NCBI RefSeq assembly: GCF_012926525.1
Contig: NZ_JABBNI010000023.1
Location: 1 to 61,321 of the forward strand
Direction of reading: 5' to 3'
DNA: 61,321 bases
Source of the DNA: Clostridium muellerianum
GTDB lineage: Bacteria; Bacillota; Clostridia; Clostridiales; Clostridiaceae
The notes under the pieces are model-generated. The model saw nothing but the letters and a program-made list of their open reading frames with translations. It had not been told where the DNA came from and searched no databases. Below are positions 1 to 9,610 of this stretch, in pieces. The stretch's first letter is position 1, and each line of letters starts with the position of its first letter. Both the position numbers and the translations under genes were made by a program.

Positions 1-42
1 ATGTTCAGCTGACTGATACTAATAGGTCGAGGGCTTGACCAA
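1..42 (+). rRNA. 23S ribosomal RNA, 3' end only
   Basis: The first bases match the conserved 3' tail of bacterial 23S rRNA (GACTGATACTAATAGGTCGA followed by GGGCTTGACC). The rest of the gene lies upstream of the window. The 3' boundary is approximate. It is followed by a spacer of about 117 bases and then 5S rRNA in the same direction. Confidence 0.9.
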
Positions 43-159
43 ATAAATTCACTGTGCAATTTTGAGAGGGCAAATGTCTAAATGACAATTGCCGGGTAAT
101 TTAGTCACGGTAGTGACGTTAAGAATTCCCCCGTGCTTTTCAAACAACTAAATAGAAAA

Positions 160-275
160 TCTGGTGATAATGACGTAAAGGTAACACCCGTTCCCATTCC
201 GAACACGATGGTTAAGCTTTATAGTGCCGATGGTACTGCAGGGGAGGCTCTGTGGAAGAGTAGGTAGTTGCCAGG
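160..275 (+). rRNA. rrf: 5S ribosomal RNA
   Basis: About 116 bases with the conserved 5S core (CCCATTCCGAACACG) in the usual place. The ends pair with each other (CTGGTG at the 5' end with the GCCAG region at the 3' end), forming helix I. It lies in the standard order after 23S and is followed 8 bases later by tRNA-Asn. The exact ends are estimated to within a few bases. Confidence 0.92.
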
Positions 276-283
276 TAATGCGT

Positions 284-358
284 TCCGCGATAGCTCAATG
301 GTGGAGCACTCGGCTGTTAACCGATAGGTTGAAGGTTCGAATCCTTTTCGCGGAGCCA
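284..358 (+). tRNA. tRNA-Asn (anticodon GTT)
   Basis: A complete cloverleaf of 75 bases with an encoded CCA end. The acceptor stem pairs TCCGCGA with TCGCGGA, the anticodon loop is CTGTTAA giving GTT (Asn), and the T-arm carries GGTTCGAATCC. It is the last gene of the rRNA operon and is followed by a strong terminator. Confidence 0.96.
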
Positions 359-375
359 ATTTTATATGAATTATT

Positions 376-403
376 AAAGACTGTATACTTACAGTCTTTT
401 TTT
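376..403 (+). terminator. Rho-independent terminator of the rRNA/tRNA-Asn operon
   Basis: AGACTGTA (378-385) pairs perfectly with TACAGTCT (390-397) across a 4-base loop and runs straight into seven Ts. It lies 18 bases after the tRNA-Asn CCA end, so it ends the rrn transcript. Confidence 0.9.
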
Positions 404-662
404 ACGTTAACTTTTACTTAACTATAGAAATTAACATAGTAACTTATTCCCTCTACGAAAAGTAAGAAGGTAATTTTCATTAAATAGTATAAACTTTAAA
501 AATTACATTCTAAAAACAAACTTTTACATATATAGTATATAAAATGGAATATATGGGCATATATATAATCAAACTATTTTGAAAATTTAATAAATTATAA
601 AGGAATTTTCAATTTAAAGTAGAATATATAATTAAGCTTAAAAGTAAGAGGGGGAATTGCTT

Positions 663-2753
663 ATGAAAAATTATACAACCAAAAATTTAAGAAACGTTGG
701 AATTGTTGGACATAGTGGTTCAGGAAAGACGACTTTGACAGAAGCAATACTTTACTACACAAAAGCTATAGATAGATTTGGAAAAATTGAAGAAGGAAAT
801 ACTGTAAGTGATTATGATTCTGAAGAGAAAAAAAGAAAGATATCAATATCAACATCAATAGCTCCCTGTGAATGGCAAAACGTAAAAATAAATTTAGTGG
901 ATATTCCAGGATACTTTGATTTTATTGGAGAGACATATGAAGGTTTAAGGGCAGTTGATGTAGCAATGATTCTAGTATCGGGTACGGCTGGTATACAAGT
1001 TGGTACAGAGAAATTTTGGGAATATGTTAATAAAAATAAGTTGCCAAGATCATTTTATGTGAACAAATTAGATAGAGAAAATTCAAATTTTGATAAAGTA
1101 TTGGCAGGATTGAAAGAGAAATTTGGTATGTCTATAGTTCCAGTACAGTATCCTATAGGAAATGAGGAAGATTTTAGAGGAGTTATAAATATTATATCTA
1201 GAAAGGCTAGAATTTTTGATCCAAAAACTCATAATATGATAGAAAGTGAAATACCAGAAGAACTTATAGATAAAGTTGATGAATGCAAAAATATGATAAT
1301 AGAGGCTGTTGCAGAAACAGATGAAGTTTTGTTAGATAAATATTTTAATGAGGGAACTTTAAGTGATGAAGAAATTTATAATGGACTTATTAATGGATGT
1401 GCTAAAGGAGATATAGCTCCTGTAATGTGTGGTTCAGCATTGAATGGAATAGGAACTGAAACATTACTTGAGGATGTAGTTGAATGTTTTCCATCACCTG
1501 AAAATGCAGAACCAATAGCTGCTGTAAATTTAAAAACTAATTCTAATGTAGAAGTAAAAACAGATGAAAAGTTACCATTGTCTGCTTTTGTATTTAAAAC
1601 TATAGCAGATCCGTTTGTTGGTAAATTATCTTTGTTTAGAGTAATAACTGGAAAAATGAAATCGGATTCTACTGTTTATAATTCAAGTAAAGATAAAAAC
1701 GAGAAAGTTGGAACTATGTATTTCCTAATGGGTAAACAGCAAATTTCAACAAATGAAATAATTGCAGGAGACATAGGAGCTGTTTCAAAACTTCAATTCA
1801 CAACAACAGGAGATACTTTAAGTTCATTAGAAAATCCTATAGTTTTTGATAAAATAGAATTTCCTCAGCCAACAATGTCAATGGCTGTTATGCCAAAGTC
1901 AAAAAATGATGAAGATAAAATATCTATCGGTTTAAATAAGTTGTTAGACGAAGACCCTACTTTTAAACTTTCAAGAGATGTTGAAAATGCAGAAACTATA
2001 ATTTCAGGTCTAGGAGAAACTCACCTTGATGTAATAGCGTGTAAATTAAAAGGAAAGTTTGGAGCAGAGGTAATTCTTCAAAAACCAAAGATACCTTATA
2101 GGGAAACTATAAAGAAAGTTGCTGATGTTCAAGGTAAACATAAAAAACAGTCAGGTGGGCATGGACAGTATGGAGATGTAAAGATAAAATTTGAACCAAG
2201 AAATGACGGTGAAGATGACTTACTTTTTGTTGATCAAGTAGTTGGAGGCGTTGTTCCAAGACAGTATATTCCAGCAGTAGAAAAAGGATTAAAGGACTGT
2301 ATACATCGAGGTATACTTGCAGGATATCCTGTAATAAGGTTAAAAGCTACTTTACATGATGGGTCATATCATCCTGTAGATTCTTCAGAAATGGCATTTA
2401 AGGTTGCGGCATCTTTAGCATATAAAAAAGGGCTTGTAGAAGCTCAATCTGTATTGCTAGAACCTATTATGCATGTAGAAATATTAGTTCCTGAATATTA
2501 TATGGGAGATATAATAGGTGACATAAATAAAAAACGAGGCAGAGTTTTAGGAATGGAATCAGATGAAGATAAACAAAGAATAATAGCAGAAGTTCCACAA
2601 AGTGAAATGTTTAAATATGCTACAGATTTGAGATCTATAACTCAGGCAAGAGGAAGCTTTGTTATGAAATTTGAAAGATATGAGGAAGTTCCACCTACAG
2701 AAGTAGATAAAATAATAGAGGAAGCTAAAAAGTTGAAAGAGAAAGTTGAATAA
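663..2753 (+). CDS. EF-G-like translational GTPase paralogue
   Basis: A 696-residue protein with the whole EF-G domain layout: GTP-binding domain with P-loop GHSGSGKT at residues 16-23, VNKLDR as G4, then domains II-V ending in an EF-G C-terminal domain. It differs from the true EF-G at 33033 in catalytic motifs. The usual RGITI of switch I reads RKISI, and DTPGH of switch II reads DIPGY, so the histidine that positions the attacking water is a tyrosine. This fits the EF-G-2/FusA2-like group rather than the elongation factor proper or a tetracycline-resistance protein. An in-frame TTG lies at 657, but the ATG at 663 is better placed after the AGAGGGGGAA ribosome-binding site. It is transcribed alone, between two terminators. 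Its precise role is not known from sequence. Confidence 0.9.
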   Translation: MKNYTTKNLRNVGIVGHSGSGKTTLTEAILYYTKAIDRFGKIEEGNTVSDYDSEEKKRKISISTSIAPCEWQNVKINLVDIPGYFDFIGETYEGLRAVDVAMILVSGTAGIQVGTEKFWEYVNKNKLPRSFYVNKLDRENSNFDKVLAGLKEKFGMSIVPVQYPIGNEEDFRGVINIISRKARIFDPKTHNMIESEIPEELIDKVDECKNMIIEAVAETDEVLLDKYFNEGTLSDEEIYNGLINGCAKGDIAPVMCGSALNGIGTETLLEDVVECFPSPENAEPIAAVNLKTNSNVEVKTDEKLPLSAFVFKTIADPFVGKLSLFRVITGKMKSDSTVYNSSKDKNEKVGTMYFLMGKQQISTNEIIAGDIGAVSKLQFTTTGDTLSSLENPIVFDKIEFPQPTMSMAVMPKSKNDEDKISIGLNKLLDEDPTFKLSRDVENAETIISGLGETHLDVIACKLKGKFGAEVILQKPKIPYRETIKKVADVQGKHKKQSGGHGQYGDVKIKFEPRNDGEDDLLFVDQVVGGVVPRQYIPAVEKGLKDCIHRGILAGYPVIRLKATLHDGSYHPVDSSEMAFKVAASLAYKKGLVEAQSVLLEPIMHVEILVPEYYMGDIIGDINKKRGRVLGMESDEDKQRIIAEVPQSEMFKYATDLRSITQARGSFVMKFERYEEVPPTEVDKIIEEAKKLKEKVE

Positions 2754-2763
2754 TAAATGATCT

Positions 2764-2797
2764 AAAAACCCAATAGTAAAAACTATTGGGTTTTTAT
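2764..2797 (+). terminator. Terminator after the EF-G-like gene
   Basis: CCCAATAGT (2769-2777) pairs with ACTATTGGG (2782-2790), extended by flanking A/T pairs, and is followed by TTTTTATT. It starts 11 bases after the stop codon. Confidence 0.92.
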
Positions 2798-2881
2798 TAT
2801 AATATATTGAATATTTTAATAAACTATAAGAGAAAATAATTATGTTAATGTATGTTAAAAATGAATTTAAGGAGAGGTTTT

Positions 2882-3115
2882 ATGGCTCAATACCAAATGA
2901 ACATAAATGGAAATATTCAATTAATGGATTATAGTAGTATTTACGATTACATGTCTATAGTAGATAAGTGTGATAATCTTACAATAAATTTCATTGAAGG
3001 AGAAACTGAAGATATAGATATATTATGTAAAATGTTAGAGGACAATAGCTTTATGATTAGACGAGATAAACATTATGATAAAGGAGAGTATCACATCAGT
3101 GCAATAAAATATTAA
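2882..3115 (+). CDS. Small uncharacterised protein (77 aa)
   Basis: A 77-residue acidic reading frame starting MAQYQMNINGNIQLMDYSS. The ATG at 2882 lies 6 bases after AAGGAGAGG; a longer in-frame extension to 2852 has no ribosome-binding site. The sequence looks like a compact alpha/beta fold, with alternating beta-like N-terminal segments and a DIDILCKMLEDN helix, and has no signal peptide or membrane segment. I do not recognise the family. It stands between a terminator and the ctsR promoter region, so it is probably transcribed on its own. Confidence 0.65.
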   Translation: MAQYQMNINGNIQLMDYSSIYDYMSIVDKCDNLTINFIEGETEDIDILCKMLEDNSFMIRRDKHYDKGEYHISAIKY

Positions 3116-3345
3116 ATAGTATCTTTAGTTAGTAATTATAAAATTTTATCTAATTAAATGTGTATTTGGTGTATAAAATTATTGAATGTGTTAAAGATAT
3201 TCAATAGTACAAGCATGTAGATGTTTTTATAATTCCACAGTGACGTAAATCGGAAAAATATATAGAATGGAGGAGAAATAGAAAGCACTTTTAGATTAAA
3301 TAAGACTATTGTTATAAAATAAGCTAATCTGAGGTTATGTAAATA
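3116..3345 (+). other. Intergenic region before ctsR, no gene seen
   Basis: A+T-rich sequence without a supportable gene. It has a weak inverted repeat (ATTGAAT at 3181-3187 with ATTCAAT at 3199-3205) and a GGAGGAG motif at 3270-3276 that is not followed by a usable start codon. No T-rich terminator for the small gene upstream is evident. Confidence 0.5.
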
Positions 3346-3399
3346 TTGAATAGTAAAAGAAAAAATATTAATATTAAATTAAGGTCAAAGAAAGGCAAA
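3346..3399 (+). promoter_or_regulatory. ctsR operon promoter with CtsR-box operator
   Basis: TTGAAT (3346-3351) and TAATAT (3369-3374) are 17 bases apart, a good SigA-type promoter. Just downstream, GGTCAAA (3383-3389) and AGGCAAA (3393-3399) are 3 bases apart. This matches the CtsR consensus of two RGTCAAA heptamers separated by three bases, with one mismatch in the second. The operator would cover the transcription start, so CtsR bound there should repress its own operon until heat or protein stress releases it. Confidence 0.85.
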
Positions 3400-3416
3400 G
3401 TCAGGGAGGCGTTATT

Positions 3417-3881
3417 TTGGCAAGATTGTCAGATATCATAGAGATATTTATAAAGGACATGTTAGAGAATAGTGAAGAAAGTCAACTGCAAATTGGGAGA
3501 AATGAACTAGCAAGTTATTTTAGTTGTGCACCCTCTCAGATAAATTATGTACTGACTACTAGGTTTACTGTTGATAGAGGTTATTATATAGAAAGTAAAA
3601 GAGGTGGTGGGGGATGCATAATAATAAAACGTGTAGAATTTGATGAAAACAAATCCCTTGCAGATATTATAAATGAAAAACTAGGAAACAGTATAACCTA
3701 TGATTCTGCGGTACAGGTGATTGATGGATTATTAGAATCTAGAATAATTACAGAGCGAGAAGCAAGCATTTTAAAAATAGCTATAAATGATAGAACTTTA
3801 AGTAGTTCAACAGATAAGAAAAATAAATTAAGATCCGATATATTAAAATCAGTTACTATGGTTATATTGAATGAGAATTAA
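3417..3881 (+). CDS. ctsR: Transcriptional repressor CtsR
   Basis: A 154-residue CtsR, the class III stress repressor that controls clp genes in Firmicutes. The N-terminal winged-helix domain carries the glycine-rich wing RGGGG (residues 62-66), which in characterised CtsR proteins acts as the heat-sensing loop. The C-terminal helical domain (about 80-150) is where McsB and Clp act in known systems. The start is TTG at 3417, placed after GGGAGGCG. It is the first gene of ctsR-mcsA-mcsB-clpC and lies directly behind its own operator. Confidence 0.96.
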   Translation: MARLSDIIEIFIKDMLENSEESQLQIGRNELASYFSCAPSQINYVLTTRFTVDRGYYIESKRGGGGCIIIKRVEFDENKSLADIINEKLGNSITYDSAVQVIDGLLESRIITEREASILKIAINDRTLSSSTDKKNKLRSDILKSVTMVILNEN

Positions 3882-3956
3882 AATTGGGACTTGGATATAA
3901 AAAATTTTGAATTATTTTCTTGGTAGGTGTTATTAAATAATGGAGGAGTGATTAAT

Positions 3957-4475
3957 ATGTTATGTGATATATGTAAAAAGAATGAGGCTACAGTTCATAT
4001 AACAAAAATAACAAATGGAATGCAGCAGGAATTTAATATATGTGAAAAATGTGCAAAAGAAAAAGGAGAATTTAATTTTCCAGCACAGTTAGACTTTTCT
4101 TCACCATTTACTTTCCAAAATATATTAACCGGAATAATGGATTATATAAGCAGTCCAAATCAATCACAAAGTAATTTTGATTGCTCATGCAAGAACTGTG
4201 AAACTACATTTTCAGATTTTAAGAAAAGAGGATTAGTAGGATGTAGCGATTGTTATAAAGATTTTACAGCTGCACTTATACCTGTCATAAAAAGAGTACA
4301 AGGTAACTTAGATCATACAGGGAAAATACCGCGAAGAGCTGGTAAAAATATTATCAGCAAGAAAGAGTTGCTTAAGTTAAAGGAAAGCTTAAAAGAAGCT
4401 ATAAAAACTGAAGAATACGAAAAAGCAGCAGAAATTAGAGATAGAATTAAGGAACTTGAAAAGGCACAGGATTAG
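3957..4475 (+). CDS. mcsA: McsA, zinc-binding activator of the McsB arginine kinase
   Basis: 172 residues starting MLCDICKK. CxxC pairs near the N-terminus (CDIC, CEKC) and in the middle (a CSCKNC segment and CSDC) form zinc-binding modules. A C-terminal UVR motif follows (KEAIKTEEYEKAAEIRDRIKE region). In the known pathway McsA binds and activates McsB and modulates CtsR and ClpC. ATG at 3957 follows GGAGGAG; the upstream in-frame TTG at 3927 lacks a ribosome-binding site. It lies between ctsR and mcsB. Confidence 0.95.
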   Translation: MLCDICKKNEATVHITKITNGMQQEFNICEKCAKEKGEFNFPAQLDFSSPFTFQNILTGIMDYISSPNQSQSNFDCSCKNCETTFSDFKKRGLVGCSDCYKDFTAALIPVIKRVQGNLDHTGKIPRRAGKNIISKKELLKLKESLKEAIKTEEYEKAAEIRDRIKELEKAQD

Positions 4476-4486
4476 GGGGGATATTT

Positions 4487-5521
4487 GTGGAAGATTGGAT
4501 TCAGTCTAGTAAAAGTAATGATGACTTAGTATTAAGCAGCAGAATAAGGCTTGCAAGAAATATAAATAAGACTCCTTTCCCCCATGTTCTTAAGGAGGAT
4601 CAAGGTAGGGATATTGTAAAATTAGTAGAAGATGCCTTTTACACATCTTCATTTAACTCAGAAAATTATAAAACAAACTATCTATGGGAAAAAGATGATA
4701 TTTCAAATGAAATTTTTTTAGAGAAACATTTAATAAGCAAAAATCTTATAGATAATAGCTGCAAGTCAGCATTTATATTAGATAAAAATGAAACTGTAAG
4801 TGTTATGATAAATGAAGAAGATCATATAAGAATTCAATGTATAACATCATCTCTAAATTTGGAGGAAGCATATGATTTTGCTGATAAAGTGGATAATATT
4901 TTAGAAGAAAAAATTGATTATGCTTTTGATGAAAAGTTAGGATACTTAACTGCATGTCCTACAAATATAGGAACAGGAATGAGGGCTTCAGTTATGATTC
5001 ATCTTCCAACGCTTTCTTTAAGTAATAAGTTAAACTCTATATTAAGTGCAGTAACTCAACTTGGGATGACAATAAGGGGGTTATATGGAGAAGGATCAAA
5101 GGGCAAAAGTAATATATATCAAATATCTAATCAAATTACATTAGGCCTTAGTGAAGAAGAAATAATAAATAATTTAAAAGCTGTAGTAATTCAGATTGCA
5201 AATGAAGAAAATTCATGTAGAAGTACTTTAATGAATAAATATAAATATGAAATAGAGGATAGAATTTATAGGGCATTAGGTATATTAAAATCAGCAGTAA
5301 TTTTGAGTGCTAATGAGTGTTTAAAACTTTTATCCGATGTAAGATTAGGTGTTGAAATGGGAATAATTAAAGATGTGGATAAAATATTGTTAAATAATAT
5401 TTTAATAAACACACAGACTGCTAGTATATATAAGATGTATAATGGCAAGTTATCAGATAAAGAAACAAACTTTAATAGAGCTAAAATAGTAAGAGAAACT
5501 TTAAAAAAGAAAACATTATAA
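4487..5521 (+). CDS. mcsB: Protein arginine kinase McsB
   Basis: 344 residues of the ATP:guanido phosphotransferase family. The N-terminal segment SSRIRLARNI (18-27) contributes nucleotide-binding arginines. NEED (109-112) and the CPTN loop with Cys157 correspond to the conserved catalytic loops. It phosphorylates arginines on proteins, marking them for ClpC-ClpP degradation and inactivating CtsR in known systems. It starts with GTG at 4487 after AGGGGGGAT, 11 bases behind mcsA. Confidence 0.95.
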   Translation: MEDWIQSSKSNDDLVLSSRIRLARNINKTPFPHVLKEDQGRDIVKLVEDAFYTSSFNSENYKTNYLWEKDDISNEIFLEKHLISKNLIDNSCKSAFILDKNETVSVMINEEDHIRIQCITSSLNLEEAYDFADKVDNILEEKIDYAFDEKLGYLTACPTNIGTGMRASVMIHLPTLSLSNKLNSILSAVTQLGMTIRGLYGEGSKGKSNIYQISNQITLGLSEEEIINNLKAVVIQIANEENSCRSTLMNKYKYEIEDRIYRALGILKSAVILSANECLKLLSDVRLGVEMGIIKDVDKILLNNILINTQTASIYKMYNGKLSDKETNFNRAKIVRETLKKKTL

Positions 5522-5542
5522 TTAAAGGATGGTGAATGTAAT

Positions 5543-7984
5543 ATGATGTTTGGAAGATTTACTGAACGTGCACAAAAAGTTCTTTTCTACGCACAGGAAG
5601 AGGCACAAGTTCTTCAACATGGATATGTAGGGACAGAACATATACTGCTGGGTATTCTAAAGGAAGAAGGAATAGCTAAGCAGCTTTTAAATGATATAAA
5701 CATCACTGTAGATGATGTAAGGGACTTAGTAGAAGAATATGAAGGCAAAGGAGATGTAGATTTATATAAAAACGAGATTCCACTTACTCCAAGAACTAAA
5801 AGGTTATTAGAATTAAGTTTATTTGAGGCTAGAAATCTAAATCATAATTATATAAGTCCGGAGCATATATTATTAGCACTCATTAGAGAAGCTGAGGGTG
5901 TAGCATTTACAATACTTAATAATTTGGGTGCTGATTTTGATAAATTAAGAAAAGAATTAGTGGAAGCTTTGTCAGGAGAACAATCTAGCAATAGTAGTGA
6001 TTTTAATAAGACAACTGGAGAACCTACACCTACTTTGGATCAGTTTGGTAGAGATTTAACTGAAATGGCAAAAGAGGGTAAGTTGGATCCTGTAGTTGGA
6101 AGAGACAAAGAAACTCAGAGGGTTTTAGAGATACTTTGCAGAAGAACTAAAAATAATCCTTGCCTAATAGGTGATCCTGGAGTAGGTAAGACAGCTGTAG
6201 CTGAAGGATTAGCACAAAAAATAGTATCAGCAAACATTCCTGAATTACTTAAAGACAAAAGGGTTGTAACTTTGGAACTATCTTCTATGGTAGCAGGTTC
6301 TAAATATAGAGGAGAGTTTGAAGAAAGACTTAAAAAGGTTATGGATGAAATCAGGAAGTCTGGAAATGTAATATTATTTATTGACGAAATACACACCATA
6401 GTAGGAGCTGGAGCTGCAGAAGGAGCTATTGATGCATCTAATATATTGAAACCAGCACTAGCAAGAGGCGAAATACAATGTATAGGGGCTACTACTATAG
6501 AGGAATATAGAAAGTATATTGAAAAGGACTCAGCATTAGAAAGAAGATTTCAACCCATTACTGTAGGGGAACCTAATAAAGAAGAAGCTGTTCTTATACT
6601 TAAAGGATTGAGAGATAAATATGAAGCACATCATAGAGTAAAAATTACAGATGATGCTATAGAAGCCGCAGTTAATTTATCAGATAGGTATATAACAGAC
6701 AGGTTCCTACCTGATAAGGCAATAGACTTAATGGATGAGGCAGCAGCAAAAGTTAGAATTGAAAGTTTAGTTGCCCCACCAGATTTAAAGAATTTAGAAG
6801 AGAAACTTGAAAAGATAACTAAGGAAAAAGAAGATTCCATAAGAGTTCAGGATTTTGAAAAAGCAGCAAGATTAAGAGATAAAGAAAAGGAAATGAAAGA
6901 TAAATTAGAAGGACTAAAAACTAATTGGAAAACAAGAAAAGAGGTTTCCACTCTTGTAGTATCAGAAAAGCAAATAGCAGCGGTAGTTTCTAAGTGGACC
7001 AATATACCAGTAGAAAAGTTAACAGAAAAAGAGTCGCAAAAATTATTAAAGTTAGAAGAAATATTGCATCGTAGAGTTGTAGGTCAAGACGAAGCAGTTA
7101 AATCTATATCAAGAGCTGTTAGAAGAGCTAGGGTTGGTCTTAAAGATCCTAAAAGACCAATAGGGTCATTTATATTTTTAGGTCCTACAGGGGTAGGAAA
7201 GACAGAGCTTTCAAAGGCGCTAGCAGAAGCTATGTTTGGTGATGAGAACAATATGATAAGAATAGACATGTCAGAATATATGGAGAAGCACACAGTTTCA
7301 AGACTTATAGGATCGCCTCCAGGATATGTAGGTTTTGATGAGGGAGGACAATTAACTGAAAAAGTTAGAAGAAATCCTTACTCAGTAGTTCTATTTGATG
7401 AAATAGAAAAAGCACATCCAGAAGTATTTAATATTTTATTGCAAATACTTGAAGATGGAAGACTTACAGATGGAAAAGGGAAAACTATAAATTTTAAAAA
7501 CACAATAATAATTATGACATCTAATGTAGGTGCTTCTACTATTAAGAAACAGAAATCTATGGGATTTGCGCTAGGTGGAGAAAGTAAAAAACAAGAAGAT
7601 GAATATGAAAAGATGAAGGAAAATGTTATGGAAGAGCTAAAGCGTTCTTTTAGACCTGAGTTTTTAAATAGAATTGACGATATTATAGTTTTCCATCAAT
7701 TGCAAGAAGAAGATTTAAGATATATAGTTAAATTAATGTTGAATACAGTAAATGAAAGGCTAAAAGAGCAGCAAATTGATATAGAATTTACTGAAGAGGC
7801 TGAAACAAACCTTGCTAAAGAAGGATTTGATTTAACTTATGGAGCAAGACCACTTAGAAGGGCTATAACAAAAATTGTAGAGGATAAGCTTTCAGAAGAA
7901 ATGTTAAGAGGTAACATTAAAAAGGGTGATAAGGTTAAAGTTGGTGTAAAAAATGATGAGTTAGATTTTGCTAAGGTTCAATAA
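5543..7984 (+). CDS. clpC: AAA+ unfoldase ClpC
   Basis: 813 residues starting [15 protein letters not shown] double Clp_N repeat (about 3-145) is followed by AAA domain 1 with Walker A GDPGVGKT, a middle domain containing a UVR-like segment ([19 protein letters not shown]), AAA domain 2 with Walker A GPTGVGKT, and a C-terminal ClpB-D2 region. The middle domain identifies ClpC rather than ClpA or ClpB. It unfolds McsB-marked or adaptor-bound proteins for ClpP. It is the last gene of the CtsR-controlled operon, and a hairpin terminator follows. Confidence 0.97.
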   Translation: MMFGRFTERAQKVLFYAQEEAQVLQHGYVGTEHILLGILKEEGIAKQLLNDINITVDDVRDLVEEYEGKGDVDLYKNEIPLTPRTKRLLELSLFEARNLNHNYISPEHILLALIREAEGVAFTILNNLGADFDKLRKELVEALSGEQSSNSSDFNKTTGEPTPTLDQFGRDLTEMAKEGKLDPVVGRDKETQRVLEILCRRTKNNPCLIGDPGVGKTAVAEGLAQKIVSANIPELLKDKRVVTLELSSMVAGSKYRGEFEERLKKVMDEIRKSGNVILFIDEIHTIVGAGAAEGAIDASNILKPALARGEIQCIGATTIEEYRKYIEKDSALERRFQPITVGEPNKEEAVLILKGLRDKYEAHHRVKITDDAIEAAVNLSDRYITDRFLPDKAIDLMDEAAAKVRIESLVAPPDLKNLEEKLEKITKEKEDSIRVQDFEKAARLRDKEKEMKDKLEGLKTNWKTRKEVSTLVVSEKQIAAVVSKWTNIPVEKLTEKESQKLLKLEEILHRRVVGQDEAVKSISRAVRRARVGLKDPKRPIGSFIFLGPTGVGKTELSKALAEAMFGDENNMIRIDMSEYMEKHTVSRLIGSPPGYVGFDEGGQLTEKVRRNPYSVVLFDEIEKAHPEVFNILLQILEDGRLTDGKGKTINFKNTIIIMTSNVGASTIKKQKSMGFALGGESKKQEDEYEKMKENVMEELKRSFRPEFLNRIDDIIVFHQLQEEDLRYIVKLMLNTVNERLKEQQIDIEFTEEAETNLAKEGFDLTYGARPLRRAITKIVEDKLSEEMLRGNIKKGDKVKVGVKNDELDFAKVQ

Positions 7985-8056
7985 TAAGTTTAAGGCAATG
8001 ATATTTAAGCATCAAATTTATAAGGTTTAATAAAATACAAATTTTATTTTAAGCAT

Positions 8057-8102
8057 AAAAGCTGTGAAAATTAAGGCAAGTTTCTTAATTTCACGGCTTT
8101 TG
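8057..8102 (+). terminator. Terminator after clpC
   Basis: A long hairpin: GCTGTGAAAATTAAG (8061-8075) pairs with CTTAATTTCACGGC with one bulged A and one G-U pair, inside flanking A/T pairs, followed by TTTTGTTT. It closes the ctsR operon. A similar hairpin (AAGCTGTGAAAT arm) occurs after ispD at 13765. Confidence 0.85.
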
Positions 8103-8182
8103 TTTGATTACTTCATTTATTTCTCAATATTATAAAAAAATTTCTGAAGGTTTATTTATTATTTTTAAAATTTTAATTATTA

Positions 8183-8213
8183 TTGACAACATACGGGAAT
8201 AATACTGTATAAT
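8183..8213 (+). promoter_or_regulatory. Promoter for radA-disA
   Basis: A consensus TTGACA (8183-8188) and consensus TATAAT (8208-8213) are separated by 19 bases, two more than ideal. It lies 30 bases before the radA start and after the clpC terminator, so it probably drives radA and the closely following disA. Confidence 0.7.
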
Positions 8214-8242
8214 TATATTTTGTATAGAGAGAGGTGATTCTT

Positions 8243-9595
8243 ATGGCAAAAAATAAAACAATTTTCGTATGTCAGGAATGTGCATATGAGTCATTGAAAT
8301 GGCTTGGGAAATGTCCTAATTGTAATAGTTGGAATAGCATGGTTGAAGAAACTAAAATAGTAGGTAACTCATCATCTAATATAAGTTCCAATAGTTTGCC
8401 TAAGAGTATACTAAATATAAGATCTAGCGAATATGAAAGATTTGATACTGGTATAACAGAATTAAATAGAGTACTTGGTGGTGGAATAGTAAAGGGTTCT
8501 TTAACATTAATATCTGGTGCACCAGGTATAGGTAAGTCTACATTGTTACTACAAACAGCAAATAGTATTTCTAAAAAGTATGGAAAAGTTCTTTATGTTT
8601 CTGGAGAAGAATCTGAGGAACAAATAAAAATGAGAGGAGATAGATTAGAGGCCATATCAGGTGAGTTATATATAGTATCAGAAACTAATGTTGAAAAAAT
8701 AGAAGAACATATAGAGAATACTAAACCTGTTTTTGTTATTATAGATTCAATACAAACACTTTTTAAACATTCTATCACTTCTGCACCAGGAAGTGTGTCT
8801 CAAGTTAGGGAAAGCTCCAACGATATTATGCGTATAGGGAAAACAAAAGGAATACCATTTTTTATAGTAGCCCATGTAACTAAGCAAGGAGAGTTAGCAG
8901 GACCTAGAGTATTAGAACATATGGTAGATACTGTACTATCTTTTGAAGGAGAAAGAACTGAAGAATTTAGAATACTTAGAACTATAAAAAATCGTTTTGG
9001 AACTACTAGTGAAATTGGTGTATTTGAAATGAGAGAAAGTGGTCTTGAAGAAGTACTAAATCCATCAGCAGTATTTCTTGAAGAAACTGGTTTTCAAAAC
9101 GAAGGTTCAGTAGTTATAGGTATAATGGAAGGAACTCGGCCTATATTAATAGAAATACAAGCATTAGTTAGTGAAACTAAAGCAGTTATGCCTAGAAGAA
9201 CTACAGTTGGAATAGATAGTTCAAGATTAAATCTTATTTTGGCAGTTTTAGAAAAAAAGTTAAAAGTACCTTTTTATAATTGTGATGTTTATGTTAATGT
9301 AGTAGGGGGACTTAATATTGAAGGAACCTTTGCTGATTTAGGTTTAGCTTTAGCACTTATATCTAGCGTTAAATCCAAGGAAACAAACCTAGAGAAGTTA
9401 ATAGTGTTTGGAGAGATAGGACTTACAGGAGAAGTAAGACCTGTGGCCTTTGGAGATAGAATTGTAAATGAGGCAGAAAAAATGGGATTTAAGAATATTA
9501 TTATACCAATAAGAAATAAAGAAAAAGTAAAAAATAAAAATATAAACATTATTGGAGTCTCTTCACTTAGAGAGGCTATAAATAAAGTTTTTTAA
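8243..9595 (+). CDS. radA: DNA repair protein RadA (Sms)
   Basis: 450 residues. A zinc ribbon with cysteines at 10, 13, 24 and 27 comes first, then a RecA-like ATPase core with Walker A GAPGIGKST (about 92-100), the RadA-specific KNRFG motif in the middle, and a C-terminal Lon-protease-like domain. RadA is a branch-migration helicase in recombination and repair. ATG at 8243 follows AGAGAGGTGAT; the in-frame codon at 8234 lies inside that ribosome-binding site. It is paired with disA, whose product RadA is known to interact with in Bacillus. Confidence 0.97.
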   Translation: MAKNKTIFVCQECAYESLKWLGKCPNCNSWNSMVEETKIVGNSSSNISSNSLPKSILNIRSSEYERFDTGITELNRVLGGGIVKGSLTLISGAPGIGKSTLLLQTANSISKKYGKVLYVSGEESEEQIKMRGDRLEAISGELYIVSETNVEKIEEHIENTKPVFVIIDSIQTLFKHSITSAPGSVSQVRESSNDIMRIGKTKGIPFFIVAHVTKQGELAGPRVLEHMVDTVLSFEGERTEEFRILRTIKNRFGTTSEIGVFEMRESGLEEVLNPSAVFLEETGFQNEGSVVIGIMEGTRPILIEIQALVSETKAVMPRRTTVGIDSSRLNLILAVLEKKLKVPFYNCDVYVNVVGGLNIEGTFADLGLALALISSVKSKETNLEKLIVFGEIGLTGEVRPVAFGDRIVNEAEKMGFKNIIIPIRNKEKVKNKNINIIGVSSLREAINKVF

Positions 9596-9610
9596 TGTAG
9601 GGTGATTAAA

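Noticed and set aside
224-421. 65-residue reading frame across 5S rRNA and tRNA-Asn
   Set aside because: It overlaps two clear RNA genes and a terminator; composition reflects RNA sequence, not protein.
663-2753. Tetracycline ribosome-protection protein
   Set aside because: The closest pattern is the EF-G-2-like group; RKISI and DIPGY motifs differ from Tet proteins, and there is no mobile context.
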